This document shows positions 9,701-18,860 of a stretch of 64,000 bases of DNA, piece after piece. Every line of letters begins with the position of its first letter. Position 1 is the stretch's first letter. The translations under genes were made by a program, and so were the position numbers. The stretch covers positions 1,674,001 to 1,738,000 of the forward strand of contig JAJNNQ010000077.1 in assembly GCA_027886175.1 (NCBI GenBank), given 5' to 3'. This DNA comes from Phylloscopus collybita. Its lineage: Eukaryota > Chordata > Aves > Passeriformes > Phylloscopidae. The notes below the pieces were generated by a model. It was not told where the DNA came from. It worked only from the letters and a program-made list of their open reading frames with translations, and did not search any database.

Positions 9701-10657
9701 CCATACTGGTCTGTACTGGTCTGTACTGGTTTAGGCTCTCACCTGGATGCCCCTCCTGGAGCGACTGGCCGCACTGACCCGGCTGGAGCTGTGTGGGAAT
9801 GGCTACGGGCGCTGCCACCGGCGATGAGGGCACTGCGGAGACTGCGGGTGAGAAACCAGTGACACCAGTAACACCAGTAACCCCTTCCCAGTAACACCAG
9901 GAACACCAGTAGCACCAATAAGGGCTCCCAGTGACACCAGTGACACCAGTAACCCCTTCCCAGTGACACCAGTGACACCAGTAACCCCTTCCCAGTGACA
10001 CCAGTGACACCAGTAACCTCTTCCCAGTGACACCAGTGACACCAGTAACACCTCCCAGTGTTACCAGTGACACCAGTAACACATGAAGCTCCTTCCACTT
10101 CCCTCCCAGTTCCTTCACAGTCCCTTACAGTCCCTCCCAGTGCTCCCAGTAACCCCAGTCCTGCAGGAACTGGATCTCTCCGATAACCAAGTGCTGGAAC
10201 TGGGCACGGCCCCGCCCCTCACCTGCCTGCAGCTGCTGTGGCTGGACCAGAGCTGTATGGACTGGGAGGGACTGGTTTATAATGGGAGGGACTGGGAAGG
10301 ACTGGGAAGGACTGGGAGGGACTGGGAGGGAACTGGGAGGGACTGGGACGGAACTGGTTTATACTGGGAGGGAACTGGGAGGGAACTGGGCTGCTCTGTG
10401 GGTCCATACTGGTTTATACTGGTCCATACTGGGTGGGTATTCCCCCCACTAGGGGGTGGGACCATGCTTGGCCTGCAGTGGGTGTGGTCTAACATGCCCC
10501 ACCCACAGCCATTGGCCACGCTCTTGCTCTCGCCCCATTGGCTGCCTGGCTTTGCCTGGCCTGGCTGGGATTGGCCGAGACCCCGCTGGGCTCCGCCCCC
10601 AACAGCCCCGCCCTCCTGGCTGAGCTCCTCACAGGTGTTGACGTCAGCTTCAGCTGA
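3759..10657 (+). CDS. RABGGTA: Rab geranylgeranyltransferase subunit alpha (multi-exon; two disruptions)
   Basis: RABGGTA pairs with RABGGTB to add geranylgeranyl groups to C-terminal cysteines of Rab GTPases presented by the Rab escort protein. Exons placed by similarity, AG/GT sites and phase: 3759-3761 (ATG), 3933-4031, 4730-4896, 5533-5726, 6930-7013, 7093-7182, 7765-7865, 7950-8046, 8148-8199, 8616-8658, 9229-9333, 9735-9847, 10167-10254, 10509-10657. The exons from 3933 to 7013 give the N-terminal HGRLK block and prenyltransferase alpha repeats (NPKSYGTWHHR, NFSAWHHR, DQSAWVY). Those from 7093 to 8658 match the family's Ig-like insert domain (SWPIRVG, PSHTW, LCHLP). Those from 9229 on are leucine-rich repeats (LRALPP, LDLSDN), ending LLAELLTGVDVSFS. 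About 460 residues are recovered; the family is about 570. An in-frame TGA (7010), a one-base loss near 9801 and two unfound exon stretches make it either a decaying gene or one with assembly errors. Identity is firm; function is uncertain. Confidence 0.93.
4032..4729 (+). repeat. TACTGG-core minisatellite where an expected RABGGTA exon was not found
   Basis: About 700 bp of irregular repeats of roughly 10 bp, with core TACTGGT followed by TTA, TTG or CCA. Longer variants contain ACTGGGAGG. A short non-repeat island at about 4330-4384 holds a CTCF-like motif. Relatives have a coding exon of about 55 residues here. I could not find it, apart from a very weak resemblance around 4357-4384. Confidence 0.8.
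4342..4356 (+). promoter_or_regulatory. CTCF-like motif, plus orientation
   Basis: CCAGCAGGGGGCGCC closely matches the known CTCF core consensus (CCASYAGRKGGC). It lies in the only non-repeat island of this intron. Occupancy is not shown by sequence. Confidence 0.55.
4828..4843 (-). promoter_or_regulatory. CTCF-like motif, minus orientation, inside coding exon 4730-4896
   Basis: TGGCGCCCCCTGCTGG is the reverse complement of a near-perfect CTCF core. It lies within RABGGTA codons for HALAPPAG. With the plus-oriented site 480 bp upstream it forms a convergent pair. Confidence 0.5.
4905..5290 (+). repeat. TACTGG-core minisatellite in the RABGGTA intron after 4896
   Basis: Repeats with TACTGGTTTA and ACTGGGAGC cores resume directly after the 4896 donor and run, with interruptions, to about 5290. 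They include copies in reverse orientation (cagtataaacc) near 5250. A second short run is at 5400-5530. Confidence 0.75.
5298..5420 (+). repeat. 41-bp TAGACCTGGTGTCC minisatellite, first block
   Basis: About three copies of a unit near 41 bp, with the core GGGTAGACCTGGTGTCC followed by a spacer such as ctccattgacttt. It belongs to the same family as the larger blocks at 5826-6830 and 7372-7680. Confidence 0.75.
5826..6830 (+). repeat. 41-bp TAGACCTGGTGTCC minisatellite, main block
   Basis: About 25 diverged copies fill the RABGGTA intron between 5727 and 6929. The best-preserved copies, at 5870-6130, are 41 bp. Later copies vary in length and spacing. Short open frames here (GRPGVPKSP-like) are repeat translations and not genes. 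Confidence 0.85.
7010..7012 (+). other. RABGGTA: in-frame TGA inside a RABGGTA exon
   Basis: The frame read from 6932 (LELVQNA...DQSAW) meets TGA at 7010-7012, one base before the GTAACT donor at 7014. The next exon, from 7093, stays in phase, and its residues continue the family alignment. The stop falls where relatives have arginine, so a CGA to TGA change at a CpG is the simplest explanation. Confidence 0.8.
7372..7680 (+). repeat. 41-bp TAGACCTGGTGTCC minisatellite, third block
   Basis: Seven or so diverged copies in the RABGGTA intron 7183-7764. Between 7183 and 7370 is a different acctggat/gggtacccc-rich degenerate repeat. Confidence 0.75.
8060..8600 (+). repeat. GCCACGCCC/GCCACACCC repeat in RABGGTA introns
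   Basis: Around the small exon 8148-8199, the introns are made of diverged copies of AAGCCACGCCC or AAGCCACACCC. Some are in a longer unit of about 60 bp that includes agctgccatttatccctatgg. CCACACCC and CCACGCCC resemble KLF/Sp1 sites, but this array is more simply read as a minisatellite. Confidence 0.7.
8665..8990 (+). repeat. CCCCAAAATA repeat where an expected RABGGTA exon was not found
   Basis: Directly after the weak donor at 8659 comes a C/A-rich repeat of about 10 bp (ccccaaaatac), similar in style to 1-1500. Relatives have a coding exon of about 45 residues between the exons at 8616-8658 and 9229-9333. None is recognisable here, although the flanking exons still join in phase 0. 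Confidence 0.75.
9000..9226 (+). repeat. 10-bp TACTGGTCCA tandem repeat
   Basis: The most regular form of the TACTGG family: about 22 head-to-tail decamers (TACTGGTCCA with TCTG and TCCG variants). They run up to the acceptor of the exon at 9229, so the splice acceptor tggtgcag itself is repeat-like. Confidence 0.85.
9334..9732 (+). repeat. TACTGGTTTA repeat in the RABGGTA intron 9334-9734
   Basis: Degenerate TACTGGTTTA, TACTGGTTTG and ACTGGGAGG units fill the whole intron, leaving only ttag before the exon at 9735. Confidence 0.8.
9801..9803 (+). other. RABGGTA: one-base deletion (frameshift) in a RABGGTA leucine-rich exon
   Basis: From 9735 the frame reads a leucine-rich repeat to LELCGN. 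The match then continues as LRALPPAMRALRRLR one frame over, from 9803. That shifted frame reaches the GTGAGA donor at 9848 in phase 0, and the next exon at 10167 begins in phase 0. A single base is therefore missing relative to an intact exon. Confidence 0.8.
9855..10085 (+). repeat. 32-bp CACCAGTGACACCAGTAACC repeat
   Basis: About seven copies of a 32-bp unit whose core ACCAGT is the reverse complement of the ACTGGT core in the neighbouring introns. The unit contains ccccttcccagtga spacers. It fills the intron after the frameshifted exon. Confidence 0.8.
10257..10430 (+). repeat. GGGACTGGGA repeat in the last RABGGTA intron
   Basis: Short tandem units of GGGACTGGGAGGG and GGAACTGGGA, followed by TACTGGTCCA units. 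It is G-rich on the plus strand and starts right after the donor at 10255. Confidence 0.75.
10446..10458 (+). promoter_or_regulatory. weaker CTCF-like motif in the last RABGGTA intron
   Basis: CCACTAGGGGGTG matches the CTCF core except for T in place of the final C. It lies in a short non-repeat piece between the minisatellite and the last exon. Confidence 0.3.
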
Positions 10658-10816
10658 TTGGCTGCTGCTGCTGCTGGCCACGCCTCATCCAGTTTGGCCA
10701 CGCCCCTTTCCCGATCCGACGCTCTTCCAGGTTGGGGCGTGGTTTGTTTTGGCTCCGCTCCTTTCTGATTTCAGCGCAGTCACTTCTGCGTTTTGCTCCG
10801 CCCCTTCCCAGGGTTC

Positions 10817-10822
10817 AATAAA
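10817..10822 (+). terminator. RABGGTA: polyadenylation signal of RABGGTA
   Basis: AATAAA lies 160 bases after the RABGGTA stop codon and is followed by GT-rich sequence (gtgatgtccccagtttgt), the usual layout of a cleavage and polyadenylation site. The 3' UTR would be about 180 bases. Confidence 0.7.
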
Positions 10823-10829
10823 GTGATGT

Positions 10830-11440
10830 CCCCAGTTTGTCCCAGTTTGTCCCAGTCCCACCCAGTCCCCTCCCAGTATAACCCAGTAACACCCCCCCAG
10901 GGACTTCCCAGTTCAAACCAGTTGAAACAGGGGATTCAAGGGTTAAAGGGAACTTTAGAATAGCTGAGGTAGTGTACATGAGCATGTAGAATGAATTATC
11001 TCACTCTCCAAGGACTAAAGGAAAGTAGAAAGATAAGGGGGGCCCTTCAAGGACACCTGGTGCCCATTAAAAGTTGCTGAGCTTGAGAAAATTAGAGGGG
11101 GCCCTTTGCAAAATTAGAGGGAACATCTTGGTAAAGAAGGGATACTCATGTGCAGATCTGCTGGTTCAGAAGTTCACAAGGAGGAAGACGTTGGTTCTGT
11201 CATACCTTCCAACCCTCCGACCCAATTCGGGGACCACCAACCCAATAAAAGGACTGAACCACGCAGCCACAACTGATTTACACACGAAGTGGAGAGAGGG
11301 CGGGAACAGGTAATCAATATCTATAGGAGATATAGAATGTGCATGATTTTTGTAGATAAATAGAAGGATGAAACTTGTAAGAGGGATGCAGGATTTGGGA
11401 AGGGACTCTCCCCTGCATCCAGTGCTGAATGAAATACGTA
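10830..11440. other. intergenic sequence without a recognised gene
   Basis: After the RABGGTA poly(A) site there are more cagtcccaccca-like repeats to about 10930, then unique-looking sequence. A short stretch near 11220-11260 (aacccaataaaaggactg) looks like the R region of a solo LTR, but I could not define its ends. No supported coding region. Confidence 0.4.
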
Positions 11441-11449
11441 CCTACTTTA

Positions 11450-11760
11450 CAAGTTTAAAGTTTTGGAGTTGTGGAGTTTTGAACCGCATATCAGGAACAG
11501 GACAGGCTGTGGGGATCAGGGGCAGGGCACGGCCAGGGATTTGGGGTGGTTGTGAGCCCAGGGCAGGACCCGGCCCTTGGCCTTGCTGAACCTCATCCCA
11601 TTGTCCTGGGCCCAGGGCTCCAGCCTGTCCAGATCCCTCTGCAGAGCTTCCTGCCCTCCAGCACAGCCACACTCCCAGCCAGCCTGGGCTCCCTGGGAAC
11701 TGACTGAGGGTGCCCTCGATGGCCTTGTCCAGATCATCCATCCAGAGACTGACCTGAGCT
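11450..11760 (-). mobile_element. CR1 LINE fragment (reverse transcriptase C-terminal part)
   Basis: The minus strand reads DDLDKAIEGTLSQF and then LQRDLDRLEPWA..NGMRFSKAKG. This is the pattern of the C-terminal reverse transcriptase region of avian CR1 LINEs (RDLDRLE..W, MKFNKxKC). It is short and frame-broken, with no intact ORF2. It is related to the fragments at 36050-36420 and 51125-51455. Confidence 0.7.
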
Positions 11761-11889
11761 GGCCCCAGTCCTGAGCCCTGGGGACAGCCCTGGATGTGAC
11801 TCCATTCCTCAGCTGCTCTGAGTGCCAGGGGCTGGATGAGGGAAATGCTGGGCTGGGGGCAGGGACAAAGTCTGATTGGTTGTCAGCTG

Positions 11890-12368
11890 TTATAAGTTAA
11901 TGCAGTTTCATTTTAGTTAAAACTTTTAAATTCCTTTAAGAAGAATAAACCTATCAGGAATTAGTTTTTGGCTATTGGCATGTAGTTTAACTACTGAGAA
12001 AACAAAATATGACTTTTGGTAAAAAAATATGAATGTTTAATAAAAATTTAATAAAAACTATAAAATAAAATTAACTGAAAATCTAAAAAGAAAGCAAGTA
12101 TTAGTATGTGAAGTAAAATTATAGTAAACCATCTAAAAGTAAAGAAATTTATTCTTTAAGTACATAAAAGTTTTATGTAATTTTAATAATAAGTTTTATA
12201 TGTTCATTTCACAAAAATCGAAGGGTAGATATTGTCATAAGTTAACACAGTTTAGTTCCAGTTTAAACCTTTAAAATTCTTTAAAAAGAACAAACCTTTC
12301 AAGAACCAATTCTTGGCTATTGGCATGTAGTTTAACCCCTGAGAAAACAAAATGCCACTTTTGGTAAT
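11890..12368. repeat. pair of direct repeats of about 135 bp in AT-rich DNA
   Basis: The sequence at 11890-12024 (ataagttaatgcagttt..., ttggctattggcatgtag..., gacttttggtaa) recurs at 12236-12368 with about 15-20% differences by eye. About 210 bp of AT-rich sequence lies between. It may be the remains of a terminal-repeat element. No coding content. Confidence 0.55.
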
Positions 12369-12389
12369 ACCCACACCAAACTGAAAATG

Positions 12390-12860
12390 TGCAGGAGCCG
12401 CCCTCTTTTCCCCGGGTGAGCGACCAGGTCACATCCTGCGGGAGTCGGGCTGGGCCAGGCCCCGCTGCCCCTCAGCAGCCGGGCCGGGCCCGGCCGGGCC
12501 TCCGGGAGCCGCTGCCCCGCGGGGGAGCAGCCCGGCCCTGCCTGGGCCCGAGAGCAGCAGCAGCCAGGGAGGGGAGGAAAAGCCCCGGCAGCTGCCCGTG
12601 TCGCCGGCCGGGGCTGGGGGGGATGTTCCTTCCCCCCTGCTCCTTCCTCAGGCCTCAGGGAGCAGCTCGGAGCGGCCCAAGACACAAAATCCAAAGCTAA
12701 AAAAAAGCATCCAGCAGCCTCTCCAGCGGCACGGCCTTGAGATCTTTGCAGCTCCCGCAGGCAGGGACCACGTACCCACCGCCAGTCTGAGCGAGCTTTA
12801 ACTCTTCCTGCCAGCAAAGAAACTTCCAAAGCACCGGCCCTTCCCGGAGTGAGGACAAAC
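12390..12860. other. GC-rich island in AT-rich DNA, no recognised gene
   Basis: A CpG-containing block of about 470 bp. Its minus strand is open for 193 codons (12332-12913), but the product is low-complexity Ala, Gly, Pro and Arg with no recognisable domain. It contains the phrase aaagccccggcagc, which also occurs at about 34813 and, in variant form, at 62261, so it is probably a dispersed repeat. Confidence 0.4.
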
Positions 12861-12869
12861 AAAATAATT

Positions 12870-13790
12870 AAACCATAAAAAAAACACAACATGAAATTAA
12901 AGTCAATTAACAAAAACTATAAAAACTATTTAAAGCAAAAAAAAAAGTAACCTAATTTAGCAAATGTTTCTAATGAACTATAAAAAATAAACAGTTTTTC
13001 CTGTAACATATGAATACTGTTTAAAATAAATTATAAAGTTCTAGTTAAAAGTAATACAAAGCTCTTTGCTCCTAAAGGAAAAAAAACCCTTGTAGTTCTT
13101 GAAATGAAGATAATTTAAAAATTAAAAAATATTTTTGTATTATACTTAAAAAGCATCCTTAAAACAATACCCCTATTAAGCAAATTAGCCTATGTGCAAT
13201 ATTAAAAAAATGTTAATAAGTAAAATTTTACATTTTACAAAAATTATTTTAAAGTCATTACAAATGTATAACATAAAAACCACCAAAAAGCCATTCTTCT
13301 TGTAACAATGTCTCTGTAAAACCCCAAAATCTCGTTTCCAAAAAAAAAAATTTTTCAAATAATAAAACTGACTGAAAGTACAAGTTTTGTGTTTTGATGT
13401 AGGCAAAAAAGTGAACACTTGTAGAAGAAAAAAAGGATCTTTCAAAAGTTTCATTTGGTTTTTTTTTCCTTTTTTGTTCTGATTTTCATTATTTCAGTGT
13501 GTATAAATAAACTAGCCTTGTAATTTTAAAGTAAGCCTGTTTTACTCTCTATGTTCTCCTAATCATATAAAAATAGCAAGTTATAAAACCATCACATCAG
13601 CCATGAAGGCTCTTGATTTTCAGATCTATTCAGTCTGCACAAGGAGGTGCTGGGAATCAATGTCCACTCGAGACTGCTGATATCAAAGGATAAACAGGAA
13701 AAGAAAACTTCACAGGACAAAACAATTCTCTCTTCATTGTTTTCAATATAGTATATTCACTTTAAATAAACTTCTGAAATCTGTCTAATT
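12870..13790. other. AT-rich intergenic DNA
   Basis: About 900 bp with many A and T runs. No gene, RNA or clear repeat was recognised. Confidence 0.5.
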
Positions 13791-13794
13791 AACC

Positions 13795-14640
13795 ACAGAA
13801 GTATTGAAAACTTAAATTATTCCCAGGGGCTTGTCTTGTTCAAGTGTTTTGAACAAATGTTAATGAGCAATTCTCACTGAATTCCTGAACTGGAGAGCTC
13901 AGGAAAGAAGAGGCCGCTGGAAAAGTAAAATTCAACATCAAGCTCCAAGGGGCTGAGGATCCATCCTCATCAGAGCAGCAATGAACAGAAATGGGCACAG
14001 CTTTCTGGCTGCCCCAGCTCTGGGATGGGCCCTGGGCCTGCAGCAGGAGCAGCTCTGCAGGGCCCCAAGGCCGCGGCTGTTGTGCTGGCCTGGGCAGATG
14101 GGATGGCAGCAGGGGCTGCAGAGCTCTCAGGAGCTGAGGGAGAGGGCAGCAGGGCACCCAGGGAGCCTGGTTTTGCCTTGTGCCAGCACCTTGGCCATGG
14201 CTGGGGCTGAGCCCTGTGGGAGCTGCAGCTGCTGCTGTGCCCTTGCCAGGGGCTGAGGCCGTGGGGCCCCTGGCCAGAGCAGCCTGGCCTGAGCAGAGCT
14301 GTGGGGCCAGAGGCGGCTGGGCTGTGCTGGGGAGAGGCCCTTGGTGCTGCAGAGAGCTCAGGGCAGCTGGCAGAGCTTGCAGGGAGCTGGGCTGTGCTGG
14401 GAGAGCCTGGCACAGACACCATCAGTGTCCATCTCAGCCTGGGTGACCCTGCAGGGGCCAAGGAAAGCACCCCAGGGTCTGCAAGTTCTCTGTGTGGGAG
14501 CTGAGCTTGTGACCCCTGGAGCCCTCCCAAGTGCTGGGGCTGCACCTCCAGCTCCAGAGGAGATGGGACAGATGGGAGCAGAGACAAAGAATTCCTGCTG
14601 GATTCTTCATTGTGTTTGCTTATCCAGGTGACCTGGGTCC
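13795..14640. repeat. segmental repeat module B, copy 1
   Basis: Starts attaaccacagaag and runs through a GC-rich core (13980-14460) to caggtgacctgggtcc. It recurs nearly identically at 26093-26950, and its head recurs inverted at about 32450-32620 and partially at 60675-60880. The core has open frames on both strands caused by GC richness. I do not recognise a gene. Confidence 0.75.
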
Positions 14641-15130
14641 ATCTGTAGAGGAGGTGTTTTGTGTCAGATAGCACTGGCAAAGTGATAAGAATAATATTTT
14701 TTTCAACTGAAAATAAAATTTTAAGTATAATACACAATTAGAAAAGAAGACACATATGATCAGAAGAGCATCTGAGTTTTTCAGAGGATGAGAGGCTCAT
14801 TGATGTTCCTATGGTCAAACCTGTTCAAATCCTTTCCTCTGGGCTTCCTTGAGATGAGAGGTGTCCAGCAGAGTCCAAGGCTAGCCAGAGCTCTCTGTCC
14901 TGGCAGCTTTGGTCCGTGGGAACCCTTGCATAGATAGAATTTTTCAGGGGGAGTAAAAATTTTGGCTGTGGGCACCTGGGCAGGCAAGATGTTTTTTTTC
15001 CATAGAAAGTAAACCACAGAGCCCCGGTGCTCCAGGGGCTGATGAGAGGCAGCCCTCAGCATTTCAAGATCAGCTGGACCTGTCAGGTGGCCCCTGGGAG
15101 GCCAAACCAGCCAGACCTGTTCCATCTCCC
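14550..15130. repeat. segmental repeat module C, copy 1
   Basis: Runs from cagaggagatggg through cagaggatgagaggctcattg to ccagacctgttccatctc. It recurs at 22315-22870 and 26868-27430 in the same order before the 37-bp satellite. It contains one unit of the roughly 180-bp repeat (cagccagagctctctgtcc, aggaaggaaagcacagagcc). Confidence 0.7.
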
Positions 15131-17775
15131 CTTGCTTCCATGAGGCCCTGCAGGGTCACAAAGACCCTTTGGTTCCGTGAGGCCCTACAGTGTCACCATG
15201 GTCTCCATGATTCCATGGGGCTTTTCAATGCCACAATGGTCACCATGGATCCACAGTGCCCTGCAGGATCCCAATGGCCCTGTGGTTCCACAAGGCCCTG
15301 TAATGCAACAATGACCTCTTGGTTCCACAAAGCCCTGCTGCTTCACATTGGCCCCTTGGGTCCATGCAACCATAAAGTGGCACAGTGATGTCCTTGATTC
15401 CATGAGGCTCCACAGTGTCACACTGGGCCCTGGGATCCATGGTACCCTGCAGTGTCACAAGGGCCCCTTGGTTCCACGGGGTCCCCACAGTGTCACCAAG
15501 GCCCCTTCATGTCAGAAGGCCTCAAAGGGTTCCAATGGTCTCCATGGTTCCATGGGGCCCCACTGTGTTCCAATGGTATCCACAGGAAGGAAAGCACAGA
15601 GCCCCAGTGTTTCAGGGACTGATGAACTGCAGTCACCCGAAGCCAAGGCCAGCCAGAGCTGTCTGTCCTGGCAGGTTTGTCTGGGAGAAACCCTTGCCTA
15701 TTGGAAATTTGGAATGCTGAATCCCAATTTCAGCCCTTTTTGCCTGGAGGAGAAGGCCAATACTTTTCCACAGAAAGGAAAGGGCAGAGCCCCAGTGTTT
15801 GGAAGGCAGGTGAGAGCTGGCCCTCAGGAGGTCAGGGCCAGCCAGAGCTGTCTGTGCTGGCAGCTTTTGTCTGGGAGAAACCCTTGCACATAGGAACTTT
15901 GGAGGAGAAGTACCAATTCTGGCCATGGGTACCTGTGCATGGAGGACAGTTCTTTTCCACAGGAAGGAAAGCACAGAGCCTCAGTGTTTGAAGGCAGGTG
16001 AGACCCAGCTCAGGAAGACAAGGTCAGCCAGACTTGTTGGTAATGGCAGCTTCTATCTGGGAGCAATCCCTGGATAATGGGAAATTTGCAGGCGGAATCT
16101 GATTTTGGCCATGGATGCTTGAATGAGGAGGGCAGCTCTTTTCCATTTGAAGGAAAGCCCAGAGCCCCAGTGTTTCAGGGGTACATCAGAAGAGATGGTT
16201 CCTTGATATGCCAAGGTCAGTTGGACCAGGCAGGCCAAGATAACCAGACCTGTTACCTGTTCCCCTGGATTCATGGGACCCTGCAGTGTCACACTGGCCC
16301 CTTGTTTCCATGTGGGTCCAAAGTGTCACCATAGTCCCTTGCTTCCATGAGGCCTTGCAGTGTCACAGAGGTCTCCTTGGCACCACAGCATCACAATGGA
16401 CGCTTGGTTCCATGGGGTCTCACCATGTCCAAAGGGTCTCCTTGGTTCCACAAGACTCTGCAGAGCCCCTTGATTCAACAAGGCCCCAAAGTGGCATAAT
16501 GGCCTCCAGAATTCCAATAGGCCCTGCTGTGTCACAATGGACTTTTGGTTCCATGGGGTCCTACACTGTTACATTAATCCTTAGTTCCATGAGGCCCTGT
16601 AGTGTCACAATGGACTCCTTGGTTCAATGGTGACAACTGCCCCTTGGCCTGCCAAGACACCAGTGTCACAATGGCTCCTTGTTTCCATGAGGCCTTGCAC
16701 TGTCACAAAAGACCATTGGTTTCCTTGAGCCATACGGTGTCACTGTGGTGCCCTTGGCTCCACAAGGCTCTGAAGTGCCACAATGGCCCTTTGGACCCAG
16801 GGCCTGAAGGTGTGCAAATGGCCTCCAGGGTTTCATGAGGCCCTGCTGGGTCACAATGGTGACCTTGGTTCCAGAGTGTCAGAATGGACCCTTCATCCCA
16901 TGCAGATTGTTCACTGTGCTCCCTTGATTCCATGAGGCCCTGCTATGTTATAATGGCTCCATGGTTCCAGTGGGTCCCAAAGTGTCAGAATAGTCTCCAT
17001 TGTTCCATGAGGCCCTGCAATGTTACTGTGATCCCCTTGGTTCCACAGGGCAGCAGAATGTAAAAATGGACCCTTGCTTCTATGAGGTTCCTCAGTCACA
17101 ATGGCTCCTTGGCTCCATGTGGCCAAGCTGTTTCATAGTGGCTCATGGTTTCATGAGGCCCAAGAGAGTTGCAATGGACCCTTGGTTCCATGAGACCTTG
17201 CTGTGTCACAATGGAGTTCTGGTTCCATGAGCTTTCATATTGCCAACAACAGTCTCCTTGGTTCTGCAGTGTCACCATAGACCCTTGGTTCCAGGAGGTC
17301 CCACAGTATAACACGGTCACTTTGGTTCTGTGAGGTTCAGCAGGGTCACAATGGCCTCCTTGGTTCTACAAGGCCTTGCTGGGTCAGAATGGCCCCTTTG
17401 GTTCCACGAGGCCCCACAGTGTCACCATGGTCTCCTTGGGTCTGCAATGTCACGATGGACCTTCCATTCCATGCAGCCTTGGTGTGTCACAATGGCCCCT
17501 TAGTTCCATGAGTTTCTGCACTATCAAGAATGGTTCCCTTGCTCAAAAAAAGTCTTGAAGTGTCACAATGGACTCTTGGTTCCATGAGGCCTTTCTCTGT
17601 CACAATGTACTTTGGATTCCATGAGGTTCCATCATGTCTCAATGGTCTCCTTGGATCTGTAGTATCACAATGGACCATTGGTTCCATGTGGCTCTGCTGT
17701 CTCAAAAAAGATTTTGGTTCCGTGAGAGTCCAAGGTGTCACTGTAGACTCCTTGATTCTGTGAGGCCCTGCTGTC
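15130..17775 (+). repeat. 37-bp satellite array (module S, copy 1) with an interlude of 180-bp units
   Basis: Diverged tandem copies of a 37-bp unit, typically TTGGTTCCATGAGGCCCTGC followed by TGTGTCACAATGGACCC. From 15570 to 16260 the array is broken by about four copies of a unit near 180 bp (cagccagagctgtctgtcctgg..., aaggaaagcacagagcccc). All open frames (SMRPCSVTM-like on plus, EPRGHCDTAGP-like on minus) are satellite translations. Confidence 0.9.
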
Positions 17776-18860
17776 ACCAAATTCCCAAATATCAGAATAA
17801 GACTCCTTAATACAAACTTGCTGTTGAAGAGGGCATCATTTATTCAGGCCTGAGGTCCAATGTGTGGTAACTCATAACCTTACATGGACATGTGATTCTA
17901 AAACAGTGTTACCTGTATACAATCACTACACGTGTATTACAATTTAGCCATCACCATAAAACCCACCCCAAGTTCCCCCATTCCCTCTTTCTTTTTTCCA
18001 TCACTGCACTCTTGAGCCAGATGTCTTCTTTGACTCTTGCAACCATCCTCACTGGGAAAGCAGGCCCTGCATGCCTTATTCCTGTGCTAGAAGTTCACAG
18101 GCACAGTAAAAATGGAATGAACCCTTTTGGTATCCAGCCCAAGGCTCTGTGTGCCCAGGCAGAGGCAGGCAGGACGCAGAGCTGTCAGCAAAGGAAGGGC
18201 CCAGCCAGGTGGGGCAGCCGCGGGTGACGACAGCCTGCAGGGACAGAGGCACAGGGCATGGACACCGTAGGACAGCCTGGGCTGCACAGGCCACAGGCAT
18301 GGGCAGCAGCTGCAAGGCCCTGACACAGCCAACTCCTGCAGCACTTGGGCCATGGCTGCTGGCCCTGGGCCTGAGCCAGCAGGAGGGGACAAGTGACCCT
18401 TGCAGGCCTGCAAGGGCCTCATGGCCTCCTTGTCCCTGCTCAGCAGCCTGGCAGGGGCTGCCCCATGGTGCTGCCCTTGGCATTGCACATCCCCACATGC
18501 CAGTGGCCTGGGAAGAGCCCTGAGCAAGGATGGAAGGAGGGACAGGATGTGCCTTGGCAGGGGCTGGGGCTCAGGCCTTGGCCCTTTGCAGTCCTGAAAC
18601 ACATCCAGGTTTGTTCAGCATCAGAGACACCTTGGCCTTGTTGGTCCCCATTTGTCCTCACTGCCTGCAGGGTTCTGCTCTAACTGGAACCTGGAGACAC
18701 TTTCTCTGTTGTGTTTCTTTGTGGGACCCATTAAAACTTCAAGAAATTTTGGATTTTCAATCTCACTTTGAGTTCTTGAGAAGTTTCTTGAACACTCTCC
18801 CTGGGACTGTGTCTGATGTAAACAAACACCAAATCCACAGGAGGGTCATTCAAGTTCCAG
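17775..18860. repeat. segmental repeat module D, copy 1
   Basis: AT-rich shoulder (17790-18060), GC-rich core (18065-18640), then another AT-rich shoulder ending caagaaattttggat... It recurs at 25065-26090 and 29800-30870. The minus strand of the core is open in all three copies and contains residues such as MWGCAMPRAAPWG. I do not recognise the product and cannot separate coding constraint from simple recent duplication. Confidence 0.75.

Noticed and set aside
13970..14737. A minus-strand frame of 255 codons in module B
   Set aside because: Low-complexity Ser/Ala/Pro product with no domain. The frame differs at the ends between copies, so it is not supported as a gene.
15140..17780. Many frames of 60-180 codons in the satellite arrays on both strands
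   Set aside because: They follow the 37-bp satellite. Because 37 is not a multiple of three, each frame cycles through the same short words; no gene is implied.
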